In this document: positions 45,142 to 52,366 of the stretch, in pieces
Layout: each line of letters opens with the position of its first letter
Numbering within the stretch: position 1 is the first letter of the stretch
Assembly (NCBI RefSeq): GCF_022829445.1
Contig: NZ_JAKSXY010000047.1
Coordinates: 1 to 64,000 of the forward strand
Direction: 5' to 3'
DNA: 64,000 nt
DNA from: Methylobacterium sp. J-068
Lineage (GTDB): Bacteria > Pseudomonadota > Alphaproteobacteria > Rhizobiales > Beijerinckiaceae
Program-made: the position numbers and the translations under genes
The notes under the pieces: model-generated
Databases searched by the model: none
Seen by the model: the letters and a program-made list of their open reading frames with translations, nothing else
What the model was told of the DNA's origin: nothing

Positions 45142-46277
45142 GCGGTCGGCCCTGCGCTGAAGCGACCGGGGCTACGATGGTCGGACCCCGAGGTGACCTG
45201 CTCGAAGGCCGCGAGGTATCCGTTCACCATGGCATCGAGGGAAAAGGCCCGGATCGCACGGGCGGCCCCCGCATGGGCGGCGTCCCAGGCGGCGCGGTCG
45301 TCCAGGAACCGCTCGGTGGCATCCGCCCAGCCCTCGACGTCGAGGGGCTGCACCACGCCGGCGCCGCTCGGTCCGATCAGCTCCAGGGCCGCCTGCGCGT
45401 GCGGGGATGCGACGACCGGCGTCCCGCACTGGATGGCTTCGTTGGCGACCAGCCCCCAGGGATCGCCGCGCGACGGGAACAGGAAGACCTTCGCCGAGGT
45501 GTAGGCGTCGGCGAGCGCGGCCTGTCCGAGATAGCCGTCGAACCGCGCCGACACGCCGAGCGCGTCGAGGCGCTCGGCGACGACGGCGCGCAGCGGCCCG
45601 TCGCCGGTGATCCGGACCGTGGGCCTGCGGCCGCGCGCGATCAGGGCCGCGACGACGTCGACGAAGAAGAGCACGCCCTTGCGGTCGTCGTCGAGGTGCC
45701 CGCAGAAGAGCACGTCGAAGGGACGGGACGCGAAGTCCGGCGGCTCGCTCGTGTAGTCCCAGCCCGGCGCGATCGGCGAGACGAATCCGGCCTCGCGCGG
45801 CAGGCCGTAGGTTTCGAGGAGGGCGACGCTGCCCCGGCTCGCGCCGACGCCGGCGGCGCTCACCGGCACGATGAGGCGGCGCGCGAGCCGGTGTATCCGC
45901 GAGGTCCGCCCGGGATCGGTGTCGGGCTGCCCGTCGGTGGAGATCACCACCGGGATGCCCTGAAGCCGGGCGACCGCGCAGGCCATGATCATCGTGGGCG
46001 AGAAGTCGCTCAGCAGCACCACGTCGTAGCGCTTTCGGAAGAGCGCCGGCATGATCCCGGGATTGACGTAGATGTGGCTGACATAGGAGCGGTGCAGGCG
46101 CAGGCCGCCGAGCGCCCGAAGCGCGTAATGCGTCGGTCGGGCCACCGTCCATTGGCGGCCGGGCTCGGTCTCGCTGCAGGTGAAGACGTGGAGTTCCCCG
46201 CTCATCCGCTCGCCCATCCGCTCGAAGAGCCGATGGGTGTAGGGCGTGACGATGTTCGTCAGGAAGGCGACTTTCAT
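45138..46277 (-). CDS. Glycosyltransferase family 4 protein
   Basis: A 379-residue GT-B enzyme. The N-terminus KVAFLTNIVTPYTHRLFERMG is the acceptor-domain start. The C-terminal domain has VLFCGHLDDDRKGVLFFVDVVAAL, ITGDGPL and FLFPSRGDPWGLVANEAIQCGTPVVAS with the ExxxxGxP nucleotide-sugar contact. Sugar donor unknown. Overlaps both neighbours by 4 bases, the middle gene of the leftward operon. Confidence 0.88.
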   Translation of the reverse strand: MKVAFLTNIVTPYTHRLFERMGERMSGELHVFTCSETEPGRQWTVARPTHYALRALGGLRLHRSYVSHIYVNPGIMPALFRKRYDVVLLSDFSPTMIMACAVARLQGIPVVISTDGQPDTDPGRTSRIHRLARRLIVPVSAAGVGASRGSVALLETYGLPREAGFVSPIAPGWDYTSEPPDFASRPFDVLFCGHLDDDRKGVLFFVDVVAALIARGRRPTVRITGDGPLRAVVAERLDALGVSARFDGYLGQAALADAYTSAKVFLFPSRGDPWGLVANEAIQCGTPVVASPHAQAALELIGPSGAGVVQPLDVEGWADATERFLDDRAAWDAAHAGAARAIRAFSLDAMVNGYLAAFEQVTSGSDHRSPGRFSAGPTA

Positions 46278-48454
46278 GGAGATCCGTCGCGTGAAAGGAG
46301 GGTGCCGGCACGCCGCTTGAGAGCGGGGATGCGGGAGAGGACCGAGACGCGGTCCATCCGGTCGACCGGCAGGGGAACGAATCCGGCCCGGTCGGACCGG
46401 GCCGGCATGGTCTGGAGAATGGAGGCGGCGGACGCGCGCGCGGCCTCGGCATCCGCGACGCGGCGATTTCCCGTGACGGTCTGCCGGGCGGGATCGGCCC
46501 CCTCGGCGATGCGGGGCCCCTCGCTGTCGATCAGCAGGTTGTCGCGGAAGACGTTGCGCTTGGCGGCCAGCGGTTCGTCGCCGAGCAGCCCGGCGAGGCG
46601 CGGATAGCGCACCGACCAGGGCGGACGGGTGGCGGGAACCTGATCGAACGCCGCGCGCACGTTGTTCTCGGAGCTGGTGATGGGTGGGCCCGCCCAGACC
46701 TCCCCGCGCCCGTCCAGGAAGAAGGCCGGCGACGAGGCGACGAAGGCGTTGTCCGTCGCCTCGTTATCGCGGCCGCCGCCGACGAACAAAGGTTGTTGCA
46801 CGCGCAGAAACAGGTTTCCGGTGATTTTGATCCCGCTCGCCATGTCGTCCAGGTAGATCCCCTTCACCTCGAAACCCATCCTGGGTTTGATATCGTGAAG
46901 AAAATTACCGGTCAGGCGCGTGCCCTGTGCAGCAATGTCCCGCCCCGTATAGATGGCTGATGCGTCGGATGTCTCGTTCACGACATCGAAGATCTCGTTG
47001 AACGCGATTTCGTGATCGTTGCCCTGGAATCGCATCGCGAGATGCGGGGCATGCGCGATGAGGTTTCCGATCACCCGCATGCCGACGCCGTCGATGTCCA
47101 CGGCGCCCTTGTAGGTTCGGCCGAGCCGTCCGAAGCGGACGATCACGCTGTCTTCCACGAAATTGCCCGACGGGATCAGGCGCTGCCGATCGCCGCCGTC
47201 GAGGACGACGCCGTCCTCTCCGGTCTCGGCGACCACTGAGCGGCGCAGTCCCGACCGGCTGGCCCCCGTGATCACCAGACCGCGTGCGCCGGTCCAGCGG
47301 ATCGTGCAATCCTCCAGCACCACGTCGTCGCCGCCCGTCACGATCACCGCGTCGCCGCGCGTGCGCTCGAAGGTCAGTCCCTCGAGCCGGACGTGGCGCG
47401 CGCCCTCGATCGCGATCAGGCTCGGCGCGACCGAGACCTCGAGCGCGTCGGCGCCCGTGCGGGGAATGACGAAGACGAGGCCGCGAGGCGCATCGCGCCA
47501 CCATTCCCCCGGCGCGTCGAGTTCCGAGAGCGCGTTCTCGACGAAGAAGCGGTCACCGTCCCGGAGCGGATAATGCGGCTGGCCCACCAGCGCGAGACGC
47601 CCCGACCCGGGCAGCATCGCGAGCGCCGGAAGCGTCTCGTACGACCAGTCCTGACCGAGATAGCCCGCGACCCAGAGATCGGGCTCCGCGAGCCAGCTTT
47701 CGGCCCGCTCGCGGGGAACGAGGAGGATCGGATCCGAGCCCGCGTTCGACCCGCTCTTCGATCCCGCCCGCGCCGGCGGCATTTCCACCTTGGCCCAGCC
47801 CGCGTTCGGCCAGCGCGCGGGCGTCAGGGCGCCCTGCTCGTCGAAGAGTTCTAGCCCCAGGGGCGGCGACGGCACCGGATGGATGCGATGCACGCCGATG
47901 CTGGGCTGGTTCGCGGCGGCGGCGGGCAGGCGATAGCCCACGATCCGCTGCCGCTGGCCGGCCGCCGCTCCCGGTGGAGGAGGCGTGTCGACCCGCGTGA
48001 GCGGGACGCTCCCGACGAGGCGCGTGCTGCCATCCGGAGCACCGCGCAGGATCAGCGGTGCATCGGGGCGGCCTCCGAGGGCGGCGTCGATCCGCACGGG
48101 TTCCGCGAGGCGATGGATTCCGCCAGCCAAATCGATCACCGCCGGCTCATCGCCGACCCGGCTTCCATGCAGACGACGCAGCAGCGCGATCGCGGCGTCG
48201 AGGGTCGGCACCACCAGGCTCGCGCCCGATCTCGCGGGGACGTTCGGATCCACGCGGATGTGGACCGGGCTCCGTGACGTCGCCGCTCCGACCGTCGAAG
48301 GGCCCGCGCCGAGGAGCGGCATGGCGCCGACGAGGCCGAGGATCGCGAGACCGGGGATCGAACGACCGCGCGGGCGACGCGAGCCGTTGCCGTCGATCGA
48401 CGTGGCTCCCGACGAGCCTGAACGCTGAGCGATGGGCGGCGGCATGACCTGCAC
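46274..48454 (-). CDS. Exported right-handed beta-helix repeat protein (polysaccharide lyase/epimerase-like)
   Basis: A 726-residue protein with an arginine-rich N-terminus and hydrophobic signal segment (IPGLAILGLVGAMPLLGAG), hence periplasmic or outer-membrane. After about 350 residues of a mixed domain (with DEQGALTPARWPNAGWAKVEM) there are repeated parallel beta-helix rungs (HVRLEGLTFERTRGDAVIVTGG, DVVLEDCTIRWTGARGLVITGA, GMRVIGNLIAHAPHLAMRFQG), typical of pectate-lyase and mannuronan-epimerase-fold proteins. Likely trims or modifies the polysaccharide in the periplasm. Start GTG 48454 or ATG 48445; both are usable. It heads the three-gene leftward operon. Confidence 0.82.
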   Translation of the reverse strand: MQVMPPPIAQRSGSSGATSIDGNGSRRPRGRSIPGLAILGLVGAMPLLGAGPSTVGAATSRSPVHIRVDPNVPARSGASLVVPTLDAAIALLRRLHGSRVGDEPAVIDLAGGIHRLAEPVRIDAALGGRPDAPLILRGAPDGSTRLVGSVPLTRVDTPPPPGAAAGQRQRIVGYRLPAAAANQPSIGVHRIHPVPSPPLGLELFDEQGALTPARWPNAGWAKVEMPPARAGSKSGSNAGSDPILLVPRERAESWLAEPDLWVAGYLGQDWSYETLPALAMLPGSGRLALVGQPHYPLRDGDRFFVENALSELDAPGEWWRDAPRGLVFVIPRTGADALEVSVAPSLIAIEGARHVRLEGLTFERTRGDAVIVTGGDDVVLEDCTIRWTGARGLVITGASRSGLRRSVVAETGEDGVVLDGGDRQRLIPSGNFVEDSVIVRFGRLGRTYKGAVDIDGVGMRVIGNLIAHAPHLAMRFQGNDHEIAFNEIFDVVNETSDASAIYTGRDIAAQGTRLTGNFLHDIKPRMGFEVKGIYLDDMASGIKITGNLFLRVQQPLFVGGGRDNEATDNAFVASSPAFFLDGRGEVWAGPPITSSENNVRAAFDQVPATRPPWSVRYPRLAGLLGDEPLAAKRNVFRDNLLIDSEGPRIAEGADPARQTVTGNRRVADAEAARASAASILQTMPARSDRAGFVPLPVDRMDRVSVLSRIPALKRRAGTLLSRDGSP

Positions 48455-48853
48455 TGTGATCCACTCTGAAGCGCCCGTGGGCCCGGGCCGGCTCGGTCGC
48501 AGGACAACGTGGCTGCGTCTTTAATCCACGCACATTCGTCAACGTCGCGCTTCCACACCGTGAAAGCGGCGAAATCCAGTGGAATGTCTGATGTCTTCCC
48601 CTACGATCTCTTACGAAAATTGGTCGGTAGCCGGGACTATGGGGCACAATGATCGGTAACCATACCGAATTTTTAGACTCTGCTTAAATGGTGTCTTTAC
48701 TCTCCAAGCGTCTATATGCCGCCACATCTTCGGTGCCTTACTCCAAAGAAGCGACCGTACGGACAGGTGAGGACGAGATTCGAGCGCGGACGATGGTCTG
48801 CGCCGGAAACACCTCCCTCGACGCAGCTTCGGCGCAGCGGAAAGTAGCGAGCC
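48455..48853. other. 399-bp divergent regulatory region of the polysaccharide locus
   Basis: Separates the leftward operon from the rightward six-gene arm; no gene in it. It is A+T-richer from 48540 to 48730. A perfect dyad TCGGTA-ACCA-TACCGA lies at 48653-48668, and a direct TCGGTA half-site at 48624-48629, 23 bases before it. This is the likely site of a common regulator, but no protein can be named. Confidence 0.55.
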
Positions 48854-50113
48854 TTGTTCTCGACCCAGAACTTCGATGCCCACGTCCCGCCGGTTACGGA
48901 AGCCCTCGCCGGGCAGCCGTCTTCCGGCATACGGAATGCCGCGCAATCCGGAGGGTTGAAGGTCGAGCACGTCGACACCACGCGGTTTCGCGCGCTGGAC
49001 GCCGCGTTCCGCCGGCTCGCCGACGCGGCTCCGGAGGCGAACGCCTTTCTCGAACCCGCGATGCTGGAGGCGGCGCAGCAATCCGACCCGGCCACGCGGA
49101 TCGTCGTCCTGCTCGCCTGGGACCTGACGGCCGGGGAACGGCTGATCGGCGCCTGGGCCTTCTCGCGGGAAGGCGGCCTGCTGCCGCGCCTGCGGGCTCC
49201 GGCGGTGCCCTTCGCCTCGCTCGGCAGTCCGGTCATCCTGCCGGAATGGACCGAGGACGTGCTCGAGGCGTGGTTCGCGCTCCTGCGCGCGGACCGGAGC
49301 CTGCCGAAACTCCTCGATCTCAACCCGTCTCGCGATTCGGGTCCGTTTCGAACCGCCCTCGACCGTCTCGTATCGCAGCAGCGCTGCGGCGTGCGGGTCA
49401 CGGCGCGGCACCGGCGCGCGATGCTGGAATCCGACGGCGATGCGGAGACCTATCTGCGCGGAACCCTGTCGGGATCGCGCCGGGCCAAGCTGCGGCAACT
49501 GCGCGCGAAGCTCGGCCGACAGGGCACGGTCGCCTACGTGCTGCACGCGGGCGAGGCCGTCCCCGCCGCGGCCGAGCAATTCCTGGAACTGGAGGCGCTG
49601 GGGTGGAAGGGCCGGCGCGGCAGCGCGATGCAATCCGACGCGCGCCAGGCGGATTTCGTGCGCCGCGCCCTCGGCGCGCTCGGCGCCCAGGGCCTCGCCA
49701 GCATCAGCGCCCTGACGCTGGACGGCCGCACGATCAGCATGTGCGTGCTGCTGAAGTCGGGCGGGACCGCCTTCACCTGGAAGATCGCCTACGACGAGAC
49801 CTGCGGCGCCTACTCGCCGGGCTACCAGCTCGCCCTCGAAGACACCGCGATGCTGCTGTCGGACCCGGCCACGCGCCGAACGGATTCCTGCGCCGCGGCC
49901 GAAATCGGGATGATGTCCGAAATCTGGGGCGAGCGGGCGGAGACCGCCGACCTCTATATCGGCGTCCGTCCCGGACGCTCCCTTCGCTTCGAGACGGAGA
50001 TGGCGCTCCTGACGCTCATCCGGCTCGTTCCGGAACTCAGGCGCCGGCTTCAACTCCGCTCGCGGCTCAAACCGCTGTTGAAGCGGCTGCGTGCGATCCG
50101 GCGCGGGGCGTGA
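48854..50113 (+). CDS. CelD/BcsL-type GNAT acetyltransferase (polysaccharide modification)
   Basis: A 419-residue protein with the acetyltransferase-6 (CelD) arrangement of two GNAT-like halves. Core motifs are SGSRRAKLRQLRAKLG (the Arg/Lys-rich helix of this family, near residue 206), FLELEALGWKGRRGSAM, and YSPGYQLALEDTAML near the C-terminus. These enzymes are found in exopolysaccharide and holdfast loci (compare HfsK) and are thought to N-acylate sugars of the chain. No signal peptide. First gene of the rightward arm; a start slightly downstream is possible. The following deacetylase gene starts 7 bp after its stop, so they are coupled. Confidence 0.8.
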   Translation: MFSTQNFDAHVPPVTEALAGQPSSGIRNAAQSGGLKVEHVDTTRFRALDAAFRRLADAAPEANAFLEPAMLEAAQQSDPATRIVVLLAWDLTAGERLIGAWAFSREGGLLPRLRAPAVPFASLGSPVILPEWTEDVLEAWFALLRADRSLPKLLDLNPSRDSGPFRTALDRLVSQQRCGVRVTARHRRAMLESDGDAETYLRGTLSGSRRAKLRQLRAKLGRQGTVAYVLHAGEAVPAAAEQFLELEALGWKGRRGSAMQSDARQADFVRRALGALGAQGLASISALTLDGRTISMCVLLKSGGTAFTWKIAYDETCGAYSPGYQLALEDTAMLLSDPATRRTDSCAAAEIGMMSEIWGERAETADLYIGVRPGRSLRFETEMALLTLIRLVPELRRRLQLRSRLKPLLKRLRAIRRGA

Positions 50114-50120
50114 GGCCATC

Positions 50121-50990
50121 GTGATCCGCGAACACGCCCCCTCCTACGCGGCCTCGGCCGCCCAGATGACGCCGCCCGCCGACCTGAAGGCGTGCGCCAA
50201 GACCCTGGCCCTGCGTGGCGTGCTGGACCGTCTCCGCCCCCTCGCCTACCGGAAAGCCACGGACACGATTCGCTGCCTGACCTTCCACTACCTGTTCCCG
50301 CAGGAGCGGGAGCACGCGGCCCGGCTCTTCGCCGCCCTGAAGCGGGAAGGCGATTTCATCACGACGGACGAGCTTCTGGCCACCCTCGACGGGCCGGCGC
50401 GGCGCCGGGGCCGCCTGTTCCACCTCTCCATCGACGACGGGTTCGAGAACATCGCGAGCGAGGCCCATCCGATCCTGCGGGCCCAGAACATCCCCTACGC
50501 GCTGATGGTGTGCCCGACCTTCGTGGGCGAGGCGCCGAACGCGTTCGAGACCTTCCGGCGCAATGCCCGCTACGCGAAGTCGCTGCCGCTCGCCGATTGG
50601 ACGGCGCTGGCGCGGCTCGCCCGCGAGGGCGTCGAGATCGGGGCGCACACCCTGACGCACCGCCAGGTCTCCAGCCTGCCGGCCGGAGAGATCGAGGCGG
50701 AGGTCGCGGGCTGCCGCGCCGCGATCGAACGGCGCCTGAAGGCGCCCTGCACGAGTTTCGCGTGGCCGTTCGGCCGGACCTCGTCGATGAGCGAGGAGGC
50801 GCTGAGGGTCGCGACGACGGCGGGCTATCGCGCCATCTTCTCCAGCGTGCGCGGATCGATGGCGCCGGGGGACGGTGTGCCGCGCTACCTGCCGCGCCAC
50901 CACTTCGAGCCGGGCTGGCCGATCAGGACGGTGCTCTACTATGCGACGCGCGCGGAGCGGCCCTTCGTGCCGCCTCCGCTCGTGAACTGA
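50121..50990 (+). CDS. Polysaccharide deacetylase (NodB domain, HfsH-like)
   Basis: A 289-residue carbohydrate esterase family 4 protein. The NodB metal site is HLSIDDGFENIA (Asp-Asp) and EIGAHTLTHRQVSS (His-x-x-x-His) with the catalytic base in the same motif; further on, FAWPFGRTSSMSE and GYRAIFSSVRGS. It lacks a signal peptide, so it would act in the cytoplasm on lipid-linked intermediates or be exported in another way. Deacetylated GlcNAc polymers are sticky: HfsH deacetylase tunes holdfast adhesion in Caulobacter. GTG 50121 is preferred; an in-frame start at 50091 would overlap the upstream gene. Confidence 0.88.
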   Translation: MIREHAPSYAASAAQMTPPADLKACAKTLALRGVLDRLRPLAYRKATDTIRCLTFHYLFPQEREHAARLFAALKREGDFITTDELLATLDGPARRRGRLFHLSIDDGFENIASEAHPILRAQNIPYALMVCPTFVGEAPNAFETFRRNARYAKSLPLADWTALARLAREGVEIGAHTLTHRQVSSLPAGEIEAEVAGCRAAIERRLKAPCTSFAWPFGRTSSMSEEALRVATTAGYRAIFSSVRGSMAPGDGVPRYLPRHHFEPGWPIRTVLYYATRAERPFVPPPLVN

Positions 50991-51017
50991 CCGAACGCCC
51001 GGGGAACGGAGGATCTC

Positions 51018-51059
51018 ATGGACGCCGTACCGATGGTCCAGGCAGCAGGAAACCAGTGA
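51018..51059 (+). CDS. 13-codon leader reading frame coupled to the second GNAT gene
   Basis: ATG at 51018 preceded by a very strong Shine-Dalgarno (GGAGG, positions 51008-51012) opens a 13-residue frame, MDAVPMVQAAGNQ, whose TGA stop (51057-51059) shares its last base with the ATG of the following GNAT gene (51059). This TGATG junction is typical of termination-reinitiation coupling. It may be a leader peptide or a way to bring ribosomes to the gene. Expression is not known. Confidence 0.5.
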   Translation: MDAVPMVQAAGNQ

Positions 51060-52171
51060 TGAGCGTCTCCATCGCCGTGCCGGGAACGGCATCGAACGCC
51101 CGGCCGGACGCGCGCCCGGAGCGGTCCGACGCCTCGGAGCGGCGCGCGCTCGGCTGCGCCGAGTACATCGCCGCCGACGGATCGCTGCGCATCCGGGCGG
51201 CGGACGTCGCGAGCTATGCCGATCCCGCGCCCGGCGGGCTCTACACCCATCCGGTCTGGCTCCGGACCTACGGCATCCGCGATCTCCTCGTCGTCGAGGG
51301 CCTGACATCCGAACCCGCCGTGCCGCGCCTGGTCTTCGCGCGCGACGGCGGCGGCCTGGTTCACCAGGGCCGGCTGTTCAGGCTCGATGCGGGGCTGATC
51401 GCCGCCCTCGGCGACCGCCTCCTGAAGCGGGACGGCGTCCACTTCGTGGTCTTCGAGGACGTGGACGTGCCCGGCCCGATCGCCTCCGGCTTCGGGCGCT
51501 TCGTCTTCCACTACCAGAACAACTGGCGGCTTCCCCTGCGGGAGGCGGCCGAGCGGATGTCCAAGCAACTGGTCACCAACACCAAGCGCAAGGCGCGCGG
51601 TCTCGCCCGCGAGAATCCGGGCCTCTCGGTCCGCTTCGAGGCGGCGCCGAGCCGGGCGGTGCTCGACACGATCGCGGCTTTCGGGCGCATCCGGATCGAG
51701 GGACAGGGGCGCCGTTACGGAATCGACGACCGGGAGGTCGAGCGGCTCGCCACGGTCTCGGCCGAGATCGGGCACGCGACGATCGTGCGGACGGACGACG
51801 CGATCCTCGCCGCCGACCTCATCTGCATCGCGGGCGATCAGGCCCATTTCCTCACGCACGGCTACGATCCCGGCTACCCGAAGAGCAGCCTCGGCATGAT
51901 CAGCCTGATCAACTCCATCGAGACCTGCGCGGCACGCGGCGTGTCCGATTTCAACCTGATGTGGGGCGACCTGCCCTACAAGCAGCAGCTCGGCGCCGAG
52001 CGGGTGGCGCTGCGGACCATCGTGATCCGCCGTTCGCCGCTGACGCTCCTGCATCCCGGACACCTCGCGGCGCTGTCGCACTTCGCCTGGGCGGATCTCA
52101 AGCGGCGGCTGAAGCCGGCCGTGGCCGCTTTGCGCGGCTGGAAGGCGCGGATCCGGCCGGCGACCGGCTGA
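51059..52171 (+). CDS. Second CelD-type GNAT acetyltransferase
   Basis: A 370-residue protein of the same acetyltransferase-6/CelD fold as the gene at 48854 but clearly divergent from it. Motifs are QLVTNTKRKARGLAREN near residue 165, FGRIRIEGQGRRYGIDD, and THGYDPGYPKSSLGMISLINSIETCAARGVSDFNLMWGD near the C-terminus. Probably modifies the same polysaccharide as its neighbour, perhaps at another sugar. Start ATG 51059 with AGGAAACC upstream and coupled to a 13-codon leader frame; the frame is open from 50192 but only as a shadow of the deacetylase. Followed by a 195-bp gap before the Wzz gene. Confidence 0.78.
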   Translation: MSVSIAVPGTASNARPDARPERSDASERRALGCAEYIAADGSLRIRAADVASYADPAPGGLYTHPVWLRTYGIRDLLVVEGLTSEPAVPRLVFARDGGGLVHQGRLFRLDAGLIAALGDRLLKRDGVHFVVFEDVDVPGPIASGFGRFVFHYQNNWRLPLREAAERMSKQLVTNTKRKARGLARENPGLSVRFEAAPSRAVLDTIAAFGRIRIEGQGRRYGIDDREVERLATVSAEIGHATIVRTDDAILAADLICIAGDQAHFLTHGYDPGYPKSSLGMISLINSIETCAARGVSDFNLMWGDLPYKQQLGAERVALRTIVIRRSPLTLLHPGHLAALSHFAWADLKRRLKPAVAALRGWKARIRPATG

Positions 52172-52297
52172 TCCATTCGACCCATGACGGGCGAAGGCGT
52201 CCCGAAGCGAACGGCGCGGGATGGCCCGCCCGATGCAGATCAAGCGGTATCCAACGGACGCGGGCGGCAGACGTCTCGATTTGGGAAGCAAGATTGT

Positions 52298-52309
52298 TCC
52301 AAATTTGGA
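52298..52309. promoter_or_regulatory. 12-bp perfect palindrome before the Wzz gene
   Basis: TCCAAATTTGGA, 58 bp before the ATG at 52367, in an A+T-rich pocket of the 195-bp gap (52172-52366) between the second GNAT gene and the co-polymerase gene. It suggests an internal promoter with an operator. No known consensus. Confidence 0.4.
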
Positions 52310-52366
52310 CAAAGCTCTGGCGAATACGCCGGACCTCGTGGCGGATTGCCTAGGAGTGGCAGGTCG

